Positions 38,880 through 46,942 are shown, counted from the stretch's first letter. The stretch is 64,000 nt of DNA from an uncultured Clostridia bacterium (GCA_947168885.1 CAMVNQ010000001.1:496001-560000), one strand, 5' to 3'. The notes: a model not told the origin generated them from the sequence alone. A program made the numbers and translations.

Positions 38880-40335
38880 AGCTCCCCTCCAACCATTCCT
38901 CAAACTCGTCAAGCGTGATCTCCCCGTTCTGACACATATCGCGTTTTTCACAAGCCTGATAATTCCAGAGCCGGAATTTATCGGGCTTTATTGTTCCGGC
39001 GGTCTTACGGGCATAGTATCGCTTATAGTACTTTCTGAAAACGCCGACAGCCTTATCGTCACGGAGCTTTTCTTCATATTTCTTCTGCGCCGCGATCTGC
39101 TGACAAGTATGGGTTTCACCCTCGCGGATGCGGTCACAGTATTCGGCGTTATAATTCCCCTTAACAATGAAATAGCGTCCGCAATGCTTGCATCTGTGCA
39201 GCTTGATGTCATATTCAAGCATTTTCGTGAATTCCAGCTCCAACATATCGTGGATCGTGCTGCAACTATACGACGCAGACATAAAAAGAGGAACGCTGTG
39301 ATGCACTCCAATCTTTCCGGCTTCAAGGTCATACTCTTTTTCGAGAGGACTTTTTTCTTTTGTCGGAACATGGCTTTTCAATCTTTTCAGAATAACGTCC
39401 ATAGGCAGGCGGCTACACTCAAGCGCGGTCATATCCATTCGTGATGTTATCCGGAAAGTCTCCTGACGATAGAATGTTCTGGGGACTCCGAATTTTTGCG
39501 CATATATTGCAAAACGTTCGTGCGCCCGAAGCCCCGATAATTCATCGGGATAGAACGCATCATCAAAAACGAATTTTATACGATTACGCATTTCCCGTTT
39601 CAGCTCGTTGAGATAGAAAATGTAATATTTCAAACTGGTCTCGGATATTTCTTCGAGCTCCGGCGGGAAAATCGACGAATAAAGTGACCGATGCATATAC
39701 GGATCAAGCGCAACAATCGAACGCCGCATGTATTCACATTCAAGATCGCGTAATTCATCTTTGTTGCGTGCCTTCGGCGTGGTAATATCTTTACTGATGT
39801 TGTTATATTCCAATGTTTCCAAAGCGGAATCCAATAGATCTTCCGGATCGCAGGCAAAGAATGAAAAGCAATAATCAAGTAATCCCTCGCCTATTGGAAA
39901 TGTAATTAGAAGCCCGGCAAAGGGATTGAACAAAGTCATGTCATCTTCGCTGTATTGTGCGTTAAGATGAAAAACATCGTGATAAACATAATCGCCGTTA
40001 TACTTTTTTGTTATATCTTCATGACTGACTATCGGGAAAAACCGGTAGCCATTTTCATTTTCCGGCGTTGCTATACGCTGCCCGTCATCATCAAATAACT
40101 GAGGATAGAATATCGAGTCGAGAAGTCTCTGCTCGGGAGTATCGAAGTTTTTCAGGCGCTTGTACTCGTTACCCTCTTCAACAAATTCATAATTATCATC
40201 AACATCTATGGTCATGGTTCGCGCCGCAGGATCAATATGCACCTGATTATTGTATCCGTTGAAGGATATGGTTTTCTTATTTCTGCGAATGAAGTCATAC
40301 TTTTCGTCCGGCTGCAATTCGTAAGTTTCGCTCAT
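38851..40335 (-). CDS. DUF6076-like protein with zinc-ribbon motif
   Basis: 494 residues from the ATG at 40335; the frame upstream to 40443 has no family match. The C-terminal third carries a CxxC...C..C zinc-binding motif (LHRCKHCGRYFIVKGNYNAEYCDRI...HTCQQIAAQKKYEEKLRDD) and a helical tail, the arrangement seen in DUF6076 proteins of clostridial mobile elements. The N-terminal part is alpha/beta with no motif recognised. It opposes the Hxs genes and has its own promoter. A role in element regulation or defence is possible but unproven. Confidence 0.6.
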   Translation of the reverse strand: MSETYELQPDEKYDFIRRNKKTISFNGYNNQVHIDPAARTMTIDVDDNYEFVEEGNEYKRLKNFDTPEQRLLDSIFYPQLFDDDGQRIATPENENGYRFFPIVSHEDITKKYNGDYVYHDVFHLNAQYSEDDMTLFNPFAGLLITFPIGEGLLDYCFSFFACDPEDLLDSALETLEYNNISKDITTPKARNKDELRDLECEYMRRSIVALDPYMHRSLYSSIFPPELEEISETSLKYYIFYLNELKREMRNRIKFVFDDAFYPDELSGLRAHERFAIYAQKFGVPRTFYRQETFRITSRMDMTALECSRLPMDVILKRLKSHVPTKEKSPLEKEYDLEAGKIGVHHSVPLFMSASYSCSTIHDMLELEFTKMLEYDIKLHRCKHCGRYFIVKGNYNAEYCDRIREGETHTCQQIAAQKKYEEKLRDDKAVGVFRKYYKRYYARKTAGTIKPDKFRLWNYQACEKRDMCQNGEITLDEFEEWLEGSFKNRNNPSQ

Positions 40336-40414
40336 TAAACCTCTGAACCCCTTTTTGAAAATTAGACAATATGGATTTTGCCAAAATCCCGTAATCAATA
40401 TCGTTCTAATAAAT

Positions 40415-40443
40415 ATGATAGCAAACTCTTGATTTTTTGTCAA
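40415..40443 (-). promoter_or_regulatory. Promoter of the DUF6076-like gene
   Basis: On the minus strand TTGACA, 17-base spacer, TATCAT. Confidence 0.7.
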
Positions 40444-40475
40444 TACCGTGCGATAATATATTTGAGCTCACGAAC

Positions 40476-40495
40476 AAAATGTTCCGGAACATTTT
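40476..40495. promoter_or_regulatory. Perfect 20-bp palindrome between divergent genes
   Basis: AAAATGTTCCGGAACATTTT. It lies 28 bases upstream of the relaxase start and 32 bases from the divergent promoter: an operator candidate for a dimeric repressor. Confidence 0.6.
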
Positions 40496-40523
40496 CAGAA
40501 AAATCAAAAGGGAGGAATGAAAA

Positions 40524-41672
40524 ATTGCTATCTATCATTTCAGTGTCAAGATCGTATCCCGAAGCGCAGGCGCGAGCTGTGTCGCAAGAGCCGCGTACAT
40601 CGCCGGGGAGAAGATCAGAAACGAACGCGACGGAGTCATCCATGACTACCGCCGTAAACACGAGGTCGTTCACAAAGAAATTCTGCTGCCCGCGGGAGCG
40701 CCCGAACAATTCCGCAAACGTTCTGTTCTCTGGAACGCCGCAGAGCAGAAGGAAACCCGCAAAAACAGTCAGACTGCCCGGAGTATTGACGCAGCACTTC
40801 CGAGGGAAATCTCACGAACGGAGCAGATCGACCTCGTGCGGCAATTCTGTATGCAGAATTTCACGTCATGCGGGATGTGCGTCGATTTTGCGATTCACGA
40901 CAAGAATGATGGAAATCCCCATGTGCATATTTTACTGCCGACCCGTCGCGTAGATAAGAACGGGTTTACGGTAAAAGACCGTTCGTGGAACGACAGGGCT
41001 ATGTTGGAGCAATGGCGAAAATCTTGGGCAGAGTGGTGTAACCACAAGCTGTACTTTGTTTCCGATGAGCATATTGATCATCGCAGCTACGAGGCTCAGG
41101 GAATTGACAAAATCCCGACTGTACACCTCGGAGCCGGTGCTTGTGCTATCGAGAAAAAAGGAAAAAAGACAGATCGCGGACTGCTGAACCTGCAGATCGA
41201 GATTGAAAACGCGAACACCTCTATCGCTGCCATGAAACAGGAAATGGACGAAAATAAGTATTTCATCCAGCAAAACTTGGACTATCTTTTTCAGGAAGAG
41301 CTGGGCTGCTCTATGTCTGAGGCTTATGAATTGCGGGAAAAGGATGATTATATTTCATTTCTGAAAAGTGAAATGGAACGTAGAAATCATAATGCAATAA
41401 AGGCAAAGGAAGATGAGGAGTATTCAAAGTTGTTCTTTGCGAGGTGGGATCACGAAATGCTCGATCGGATAATGTACGAAATGAAAACCGCTTCGGATTA
41501 TGTTCACGAACACGGACAATATCCGTCCGGTTGGAACAACATTATGGAAACCTATCGTCTTTTGAGGCAACAGGAAGAACAGCAGAAACAGCAATCCGCC
41601 CCAAAGCCCACGCCGCCTCAAAATGATACGCCCGAAAAATCTACGTTCAAGCCTAAGTCGAGAAGTATCTGA
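40524..41672 (+). CDS. MobQ-type relaxase (MobA/MobL), ATT start
   Basis: 382 residues. In the open frame, family homology begins AIYHFSVKIVSRSAGASCVARAAYIAGEKI immediately after an ATT codon at 40524, where relatives have ATG. A TGA lies six bases upstream in this frame and no ATG, GTG or TTG is available before residue 105, so ATT must be used or the gene is silenced. GGAGG lies 8 bases upstream of the ATT. The relaxase motifs FAIHDKNDGNPHVHILLPTRRVDKNGF (three-His) and a HIDHRSYEAQG end of domain are intact. A C-terminal coiled coil follows. oriT is just downstream at 41792. Confidence 0.85.
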   Translation: MAIYHFSVKIVSRSAGASCVARAAYIAGEKIRNERDGVIHDYRRKHEVVHKEILLPAGAPEQFRKRSVLWNAAEQKETRKNSQTARSIDAALPREISRTEQIDLVRQFCMQNFTSCGMCVDFAIHDKNDGNPHVHILLPTRRVDKNGFTVKDRSWNDRAMLEQWRKSWAEWCNHKLYFVSDEHIDHRSYEAQGIDKIPTVHLGAGACAIEKKGKKTDRGLLNLQIEIENANTSIAAMKQEMDENKYFIQQNLDYLFQEELGCSMSEAYELREKDDYISFLKSEMERRNHNAIKAKEDEEYSKLFFARWDHEMLDRIMYEMKTASDYVHEHGQYPSGWNNIMETYRLLRQQEEQQKQQSAPKPTPPQNDTPEKSTFKPKSRSI

Positions 41673-41791
41673 CGCAACAATTTTTTCGCCGCACAAGCGG
41701 CGCATACGCGCGGCGTAAGCCGCTTTTCCCCGCGGCACCGCAGGTGCCGCATTAGCCCAAAAGTCAAGGAGATGTGCTCCTTGCGCGCTTA

Positions 41792-41821
41792 ACAAACGGA
41801 ACGTTTGTATAAGTGCGCCCT
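41792..41821. other. oriT of element C (IncQ/MobQ-type nick region)
   Basis: Inverted repeat ACAAACG-GAA-CGTTTGT, one base, then TAAGTGCGCCCT, the nick-region consensus of RSF1010/MobQ-type oriT sites. The rest of 41673-42036 holds GC-rich short palindromes (for example GCCGC/GCGGC) and no gene. Confidence 0.85.
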
Positions 41822-42036
41822 CCGGGGGCGGTTAGCTACTTGGTTTTTCAGATTACTTTCACTCGATATGAAAAGTAGCTTGTTTCACCAAATGGGTTAG
41901 TTGCATACCGCCCCCGCCGCCGACCACTGTGTTCTCCGGTATTTTAGCCGGCGTACCGGAACCGCAGTTACGGCAGCTTCGGGGTTCGCACTTTGCAGAT
42001 AAAGAAAACAGACAAAAATGAGGGAGGAACCACACA

Positions 42037-42489
42037 ATGACAAAAGAACAGAAGACCGAAGCTCTGCGCACGAGTATTGCCAAAGCGCAGAAAAGACAGC
42101 GCGAGCTGATGTCCGAGGTCGATAAGACCGAGGCGAAGCTCGCAAAGCTCGAAAAGGAGCTCAGCGCCGAGCTCGACAGGCAGAAAACGCAGAACTGTCG
42201 TAAGATGGGAGAACTTATCTACGAAAAATTCGGGGATGACATTACTCCGTCCGAGTTTGAGGATATGATCGCGTTCATTTTTCTCAACAATGAGATCCGG
42301 GAGTATGTCGAAACCGAAAAGAAAAAGCGTAAGGCAGTCGAGATCGCTATCGTGAAAGGTACAGAAATCAGCGATACCGCACCTGAGCCTCTGCCGCGCC
42401 AAAATGAAAAATCGAAATCCTTAAATAGTATCATAGATGATATTATTAACGATTCCGACGATGACACAGATGCAGACGATGAAGAATAA
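42037..42489 (+). CDS. Coiled-coil mobilisation accessory protein
   Basis: 150 residues. N-terminal 55 residues form a coiled coil rich in Lys/Glu (IAKAQKRQRELMSEVDKTEAKLAKLEKEL), a middle domain follows (MGELIYEKFGDDITPSEFEDMIAFIF), and the C-terminus is very acidic. Such proteins follow MobQ relaxases on clostridial elements and resemble the small MobC-like partners of that family. GAGGGAGG precedes the ATG. Function inferred from position. Confidence 0.6.
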   Translation: MTKEQKTEALRTSIAKAQKRQRELMSEVDKTEAKLAKLEKELSAELDRQKTQNCRKMGELIYEKFGDDITPSEFEDMIAFIFLNNEIREYVETEKKKRKAVEIAIVKGTEISDTAPEPLPRQNEKSKSLNSIIDDIINDSDDDTDADDEE

Positions 42490-42572
42490 AAAACAGAAAA
42501 ATCGCTGCATTAAACAGAAAAGATAAGTTTGGGAGAAACATGGAAGTTGCATTTTTGCACGAAAGGAGCTTA

Positions 42573-42869
42573 ATGAGAAGAAATGAATTACTCAATACTG
42601 CCGCCGTAGCGCCGGAAGAAAATTCCAGTGCTGCGCCGAGCACCGTACCTGCGGAGAACGAAAATACAGATAATAAAACTGACACTCCGAAAATTGAAAT
42701 TCCGGAAGAGTGCGCAGAAGCATTTATCGCCGCTGTTGAGATCGGATACTACAAGGAGTTTTATAAACAGGGATTGATAACTGCCGATGAACTTGACATT
42801 CTTTTGCAGTTACAGAAAAAGAAGGCTGATGAAAAGAAAGAGAAAAAATCAGATTTAAGCGCAGCATGA
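42573..42869 (+). CDS. Small acidic protein with SHOCT-like C-terminus
   Basis: 98 residues from ATG 42573 (AAAGGAG upstream). A low-complexity N-terminal half rich in Glu, Asn, Thr and Pro; the C-terminal segment AAVEIGYYKEFYKQGLITADELDILLQLQKKKADEK has the short helical pattern of SHOCT domains (L..L...GLIT..E). Accessory protein of element C; no function known. Confidence 0.5.
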   Translation: MRRNELLNTAAVAPEENSSAAPSTVPAENENTDNKTDTPKIEIPEECAEAFIAAVEIGYYKEFYKQGLITADELDILLQLQKKKADEKKEKKSDLSAA

Positions 42870-42874
42870 TTTGT

Positions 42875-42982
42875 TCTCCCCACAAATCCAAAAGAAATAA
42901 AAATCCACATTATTATTGCGCTTTATCCTATATAAAGCTTGACATTCGCGTGGTAAAGTGGTAAAATAGATTTGTGGGGAGA
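42875..42982 (+). promoter_or_regulatory. Serine recombinase promoter framed by a 13-bp inverted repeat
   Basis: TCTCCCCACAAAT (42875-42887) and its exact inverse (42970-42982) flank TTGACA (42939), 17 bases, TAAAAT (42962). A small hairpin GGAGAT-ATTTTT-ATCTCC (42978-42995) follows. TCTCCCCACAA also occurs near the left end (29823) and past the right end (44832), which suggests a shared protein-binding site, possibly for the recombinase itself. Confidence 0.7.
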
Positions 42983-43019
42983 TATTTTTATCTCCTGAAA
43001 AATGGAGGGAAGGAGGAAC

Positions 43020-44639
43020 ATGAACAACACAAAAGTAGCGGCATACTGTCGCGTCAGCACGGATTTGTCTGACCAACTGCACTCTCTCGCCGCACAGATA
43101 AAATATTTCACGGAATATATTTCCGAACACGATGGCTGGGATTTAGTCGAGGTCTATTATGACGAGGGTATTACCGGTACATCGGTAAAGAAAAGAGATG
43201 CTTTCAACAGAATGATCTCGGATTGCGAGAACGGAAAAATCGAACTTATCATCACCAAAGAAGTATCCCGTTTCGCAAGGAACACCGTTGACACACTTTG
43301 CTTCACCCGTAAGCTCACTGCACTAGGTATCAGAGTCATATTTATGAATGACGGTATCGACACCAGCGATAAGGACGGCGAGCTTCGCCTGACGATCATG
43401 GCGAGCATAGCTCAGGAGGAATCCCGTAAAATTTCAGAGCGTGTCAAGTGGGGTATCCGCAGAAAAATGGAAAATGGCTGGGTCTATGGATTTTCTGAAA
43501 TGTTTGGATACAGAATCCATAAAGGCGAAATTGAGATCGAGCCTGATGAAGCGGAGGTCGTAAAGCGTATATTCCATAGTTATGTGTATGAGGGAAAAGG
43601 CTGTCACACGATAGCTAACGAACTTAACGCAGCAGGTTTATTATCAGTGCGCGGTAAGATGTGGCGTGAGGACGGAGTTTGCAGAATACTCAAAAATGAC
43701 AAATATGTTGGTGATCTGACACAGTGGAAACACTACTCAACAGACTTTCTTACTAAAAAGGTCATTCAGAATAATGGTGACAATCCTGAAGCTCCCCTTA
43801 TAACAATTAAAAATCATCATGAGGGAATCATATCCCGTGAGATTTGGGAATTGGCGCAGAAGCAGATCGAAGAAAGAGGAAAGCTCGCAAGGGAAGGAAG
43901 AAAATATTCTCGTCACTATTGGTTCAGCAGCAAGGTGTGCTGTGGTAAATGTGGATATACTTATAATATAAGCGGAAAGTCCACTGAAACCAATCGAGGA
44001 ATCCAGTGTGTTAATCGTAGAAAATACGGTACAAATCACAGGGTTGACGCAAACGGAGCGGAAGTTGGCTGCGATAATAAACAGGTAAATGAGCGTGTAC
44101 TTGAATCATGCATGAAATATCTTATTGAGCACATTCAAGTCATGCGTAATGATATTACAGAGCATTTACTTGAAAATATTTCCGAAATGCAGTCCACAAA
44201 GCCCGCCTTTGATCCCGCTCCTTTAAAAGCTGAGATCGACGCTCTGAATAAGAAAAAGAGAAAAGCTATCGACCTTATGCTGGATGAGCTCATCACAAAA
44301 GAAGAACTTAAACAGCAGACAGCATACTACGATGAGGAAATTTCTAAACTATCTGAAGCTATTGCTTCCGGTCAGAATGTTGCTGATGTTCACAAGAAAC
44401 AGCTTGACGCTATCCGGAACTATATTGAACTTGTGAACAAGACAGCCGGCATGGATACTGACAATACCAAAGTGTATGGCGAACTTCTTAAAAAGATCGT
44501 AGTGCAGGAAAACCATGTAGTAGATTTCTATCTTACCTGTGTACCGTTCGGATTCAGAATCAATTACCATGTTAAGAAGTTTAACAAAGAACACCGTTTC
44601 AATGTGTTTATAGACACTTGCGAGGTCATCGCTTCATAA
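43020..44639 (+). CDS. Large serine recombinase (Tn4451/TnpX-like)
   Basis: 539 residues. The resolvase-type catalytic domain has the nucleophilic Ser in VAAYCRVSTD, LIITKEVSRFARN and SIAQEESRKISERV. A recombinase domain follows (FGYRIHKGEIEIEPDEAEVVKRIF), then a zinc ribbon (CCGKCGYTYNISGK ... IQCVNRRKYGT) and a C-terminal coiled coil. Full length and intact. GGAGG is 5 bases before ATG 43020. It sits at the right end of element C, next to the terminal repeat, as in Tn4451-like elements, and would catalyse excision and insertion with a dinucleotide core, probably GA of CGAC. Confidence 0.92.
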   Translation: MNNTKVAAYCRVSTDLSDQLHSLAAQIKYFTEYISEHDGWDLVEVYYDEGITGTSVKKRDAFNRMISDCENGKIELIITKEVSRFARNTVDTLCFTRKLTALGIRVIFMNDGIDTSDKDGELRLTIMASIAQEESRKISERVKWGIRRKMENGWVYGFSEMFGYRIHKGEIEIEPDEAEVVKRIFHSYVYEGKGCHTIANELNAAGLLSVRGKMWREDGVCRILKNDKYVGDLTQWKHYSTDFLTKKVIQNNGDNPEAPLITIKNHHEGIISREIWELAQKQIEERGKLAREGRKYSRHYWFSSKVCCGKCGYTYNISGKSTETNRGIQCVNRRKYGTNHRVDANGAEVGCDNKQVNERVLESCMKYLIEHIQVMRNDITEHLLENISEMQSTKPAFDPAPLKAEIDALNKKKRKAIDLMLDELITKEELKQQTAYYDEEISKLSEAIASGQNVADVHKKQLDAIRNYIELVNKTAGMDTDNTKVYGELLKKIVVQENHVVDFYLTCVPFGFRINYHVKKFNKEHRFNVFIDTCEVIAS

Positions 44640-44644
44640 ACACT

Positions 44645-44657
44645 TTTTCATATTGTT
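44645..44657. repeat. Right inverted terminal repeat of element C
   Basis: TTTTCATATTGTT, exact inverse of 29776-29788. Confidence 0.8.
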
Positions 44658-44895
44658 TCGACACTTGTATGCGAGCTTCCTCATCGGGGCAGGCATTGAT
44701 GTAGCAACGGTTTCCGGCAGTTTAGGGCATAATAATCAGGTTACGACGCTTTCGATTTACAGCCATATGTTCAAGGAGTTTCAGGCGAAGGCGTGCGATG
44801 CGGTTGTCAATGCACTCAGTTTTAATAAGAATCTCCCCACAAACAACAGCACTGACCAGTCCGCTGAAAACCCGCCCACCAAGCAGTCCGCATAA
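44656..44895 (+). pseudogene. Tyrosine integrase, 3' part (displaced by element C)
   Basis: 80 codons: FRHLYASFLIGAGIDVATVSGSLGHNNQVTTLSIYSHMFKEF... It contains the C-terminal catalytic segment with LGHxN and the nucleophilic Tyr (IYSHM) that is missing from 28774-29772. The first three codons, Phe-Arg-His, coincide with the last three of the 5' part, as expected for insertion by a serine recombinase. There is no start of its own. Confidence 0.88.
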
Positions 44896-44929
44896 TACCT
44901 CAGATAACCACAGGATACTTGACGAAAAA

Positions 44930-44951
44930 ATAAGACCCATATAAGACCCAT
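44930..44951. repeat. Two tandem integrase arm-type repeats (right)
   Basis: ATAAGACCCAT twice in perfect 11-bp tandem, matching the three units at 16162-16194. Confidence 0.65.
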
Positions 44952-45017
44952 TGGCAAAAACGGGGTAAAATGAAAATTCGCGAAGCCGCTCTACAAGCGA
45001 CTCCGCGAGATAGGTAA

Positions 45018-45030
45018 TGGTGACCCGTAC
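45018..45030. other. Attachment-site core (right end of element B)
   Basis: TGGTGACCCGTAC, one difference from 16011-16023. Confidence 0.55.
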
Positions 45031-45096
45031 TTCAACATAGACGAAACCTTTTTCGTCGGAAATGTATTCGGCTATATAATATATCTATAGGAATTC

Positions 45097-45128
45097 ATAA
45101 GGCCAAGTCATAAATGACTTGACCTTAT
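45097..45128. terminator. Bidirectional hairpin
   Basis: ATAAGG..AAGTCAT-AA-ATGACTT..CCTTAT, with A/T-rich flanks. Apart from this hairpin and the next terminator, 45031-45630 holds no gene I can support; a fragment reading TRFNGGAFYYHTSNLR near 45200 may be leftover coding DNA. Confidence 0.7.
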
Positions 45129-45315
45129 ATTATTATCTAACATAATTATAATAGATGAGAACGAATTTGTCAAGTACTATATCAAAGCATTCATTTTGCC
45201 GTTAATCGGTGCTGTGACTCGATTCAACGGCGGAGCGTTCTACTATCACACCTCAAACTTGCGACGCAAATGCTGTAAGATTATTATATATTATCTCAAA
45301 TATGAATGCATACGG

Positions 45316-45338
45316 CTGCCGGAGAAGAACTCCGGCAG
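45316..45338 (+). terminator. Intrinsic terminator
   Basis: CTGCCGGAG-AAGAA-CTCCGGCAG-TTTTCTTT. Confidence 0.85.
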
Positions 45339-45630
45339 TTTTCTTTATGAAAAACAGCATAATATCAGAATAGAAACGAAGCAAGCAATTTGGTGATCTG
45401 ATATTTTCGCAAGGCTTTGTTAACGATTTTTTACATAAGTAGTAAAAAATAATTATGTGAAAATGATTATTTACAATGATTCCGGCAATTAAAATCGAAT
45501 GAATTTTATAATCAACTGTGATATAATACAAGTACACCCGGGTTGTTAATATGATACTCAAGATAAAGTCTGTTAAAATGATGGCTGTATTATAATCGCC
45601 AAATAATCTATCGAAAGGAGAAAAGTCACA

Positions 45631-45753
45631 ATGAATGACAAAGAAAAAAACGAAATAATGATACCTGATTATGTTATTTTGGCTCTGGCAAGATTACTGT
45701 TGCCAGAAATACAAAATTATTATGCCTGCCAAAATGACTACGATGTGATGTAG
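45631..45753 (+). CDS. Small conserved mobile-element protein (40 residues)
   Basis: The frame MNDKEKNEIMIPDYVILALARLLLPEIQNYYACQNDYDVM is preceded by AAAGGAG with good spacing. The segment ALARxLLPxIQxYY is common in short proteins of clostridial conjugative elements, where it is normally followed by an acidic tail (ESEEG...). Here the tail is replaced by a short divergent end, so the gene may be truncated. Function unknown. Confidence 0.5.
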   Translation: MNDKEKNEIMIPDYVILALARLLLPEIQNYYACQNDYDVM

Positions 45754-45836
45754 TGTGTTTTCCGAAAAGATACATGGGACGCACCGATCTGCTGTTATAG
45801 GCATCATCAAGCCACTCCTTATCCTTGTATTTTTCC

Positions 45837-45863
45837 AGTGAGTAAGTGTAATGCTTACTCACT
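45837..45863. terminator. Bidirectional terminator
   Basis: AGTGAGTAAG, 7-base loop, CTTACTCACT, then AATTTTTT. 45864-46029 shows no gene. Confidence 0.75.
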
Positions 45864-46029
45864 AATTTTTTAAAATTATAAAATATTCGGACAAATAATC
45901 CAATAATATTTTTGTTTAGTCTAAGAAATGATCAGTTCGTTTTTCTAGTTTGAAACTATTCTTTGAATTATATTATTTTGATACCATAGATGACAAAGCC
46001 GATTTCCGACTAAGAAAGTCGGCTTTCAT

Positions 46030-46344
46030 TTATGTTCCCAGATGATCGTTGTGGAGAATATATCTTCGATTTTTGTTTTCTCCGACTGCAGACAGTACTC
46101 CGGCTTTAACCATTGCTGTAAAGAGCTTTCTCACGGAGGAATCCTTAAGATTAAGCAGCGAGCATCCTTCTTTATTTGTAATGCTACCGTTATTTCTTAC
46201 ATAGGAAAGGACTACATCCTCGCGAGAATCTGCACTTATCGGTTTTTTATCAGTATTTCCCAATGATTTATCAGTATTTTTCGAATAATCTGAATTATTG
46301 GCATCAATAGCTCCTAAATCTACATCTATCCGGAATATATCATG
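46030..46344 (-). pseudogene. C-terminal fragment of an AlbA_2-type DNA-binding ATPase/regulator
   Basis: The frame, open from about 46344 without a start codon, reads DIFRIDVDLGAIDANNSDYSKN... DVVLSYVRNNGSITNKEGCSLLNLKDSSVRKLFTAMVKAGVLSAVGENKNRRYIL. The last 65 residues are the C-terminal winged helix that ends AlbA_2-type transcriptional regulators (GSITNKExxxLLxLxxxxVRKLL...LVPxGExKxRxY). The bulk of the protein is gone. A GTG-less short frame from 46263 could still make a stand-alone wing. Confidence 0.6.
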
Positions 46345-46535
46345 CTAAAGAAAAGTATACCCGCGTGACAGCGTGACAGGCATAGCAGATCACGGAGCAG
46401 GCAGCAATAAAGTCCGCAAACTCCGTGAATCAAAACTATTATTTTTGTGCTTGGTGTTACCTCGCCTTTGTTATTTTGACAGTGCGACGAACCTTCTATC
46501 AAATGCTCCACATTCCAAAAAAATATAAAAACATA

Positions 46536-46564
46536 TTGACAAATATAAATATGTGTGTTATAAT
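46536..46564 (+). promoter_or_regulatory. Consensus sigma-A promoter for the arsR-like operon
   Basis: TTGACA, 17-base spacer, TATAAT, a full consensus match. The spacer and following AT-rich DNA (ATATAAATATGT, CGATATATC) look like the AT-rich dyads bound by ArsR proteins; similar motifs recur at 46957 and 47553. Confidence 0.85.
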
Positions 46565-46604
46565 CTCATATAGAAACATTTCGATATATCAAGGAGGTGC
46601 TGAT

Positions 46605-46919
46605 GTGGAGTTTTCAAACAAGCAGATAACGGTCATATTCAAAGCGTTATGCGATGAAAACAGAGTGCAGATATTCAGGCTTTTGCAAAACGGCGAGCGA
46701 TGTGCCTGTCACTTGCTTGAAGAAATGGCACTTACTCAGCCGACGCTTTCGCACCACATGAAAATACTCTGCGACAGCGGTCTTGTGATCGGCAGAAAAC
46801 AAGGCAAATGGATGCACTACTCCATTTCAGCGGAAGGTGCTGAAGTTGCTATGGACTGTCTGAAAGCGATCACGGCAGTAACCGAAAGCGAAAGTGCGAG
46901 CAAATGCTGTAATAAGTGA
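46605..46919 (+). CDS. ArsR-family metalloregulator
   Basis: 104 residues with GTG start, AAGGAGG 7 bases upstream. Winged helix: FKALCDENRVQIFRLLQNGERCACHLLEEMALTQPTLSHHMKILCDSGLVIGRKQGKWMHYSI. The C-A-C pair in helix 3 (ERCACHLLE) is the As/Cd-type thiolate site (ELCVCDL in ArsR), and a C-terminal CC is present. It would repress the downstream redox/permease genes until thiol-reactive metal or metalloid binds. Followed by a hairpin at 46921. Confidence 0.88.
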   Translation: MEFSNKQITVIFKALCDENRVQIFRLLQNGERCACHLLEEMALTQPTLSHHMKILCDSGLVIGRKQGKWMHYSISAEGAEVAMDCLKAITAVTESESASKCCNK

Positions 46920-46920
46920 C

Positions 46921-46942
46921 AAGCCGTATTCCGATACGGCTT
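46921..46942 (+). terminator. Hairpin with AAGCCGTAT arms (first of two)
   Basis: AAGCCGTAT-TCCG-ATACGGCTT. The same 9-bp arms recur at 47447/47527 with a 71-base insert between them. Confidence 0.7.

Larger units (their letters stand above)
29773..44657. mobile_element. Element C: serine-recombinase mobilisable element carrying an Hxs cluster (about 14.9 kb)
   Basis: It is inserted in the element B integrase at the codons for Phe-Arg-His (left TTCCGACAT, right TTTCGACAC). The inner ends are 13-bp perfect inverted repeats, AACAATATGAAAA at 29776-29788 and TTTTCATATTGTT at 44645-44657. A large serine recombinase gene ends 5 bases before the right repeat, the normal place for Tn4451-like elements. 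Other backbone: MobQ relaxase, oriT and accessory proteins (40524-42869). Cargo: toxin-antitoxin, candidate RNA and the Hxs-type cluster. The cargo DNA is visibly richer in A and T than the mobilisation genes, suggesting a different origin. Confidence 0.82.
16011..45030. mobile_element. Element B: tyrosine-integrase integrative mobilisable element (about 29 kb)
   Basis: It is delimited by near-identical cores (16011-16023, 45018-45030) with tandem ATAAGACCCAT arm-type repeats inside each end. Its backbone is an excisionase-like HTH (23872), CHC2 primase (24138), DUF927-like ATPase (24949), oriT (26845), MobC (26940), relaxase (27301) and an integrase split into 28774-29772 and 44656-44895. 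Cargo at 16658-23359 is a two-component system with secreted proteins and small peptides. Element C (29773-44657) is nested in the integrase gene, so element B cannot move by itself unless another integrase helps. The left limit is inferred from repeats only. Confidence 0.6.

Noticed and set aside
40378..40953. Plus-strand 191-codon frame over the relaxase N-terminus
   Set aside because: Out of frame with the clear relaxase homology (AIYHFSVKIVSRSAGASC...) in the frame starting at 40524; a shadow frame.
45674..45862. 62-codon minus-strand frame starting with GTG near a terminator
   Set aside because: Its start lies within the terminator stem 45837-45863, it overlaps the better-supported 40-residue gene and it has no ribosome site.
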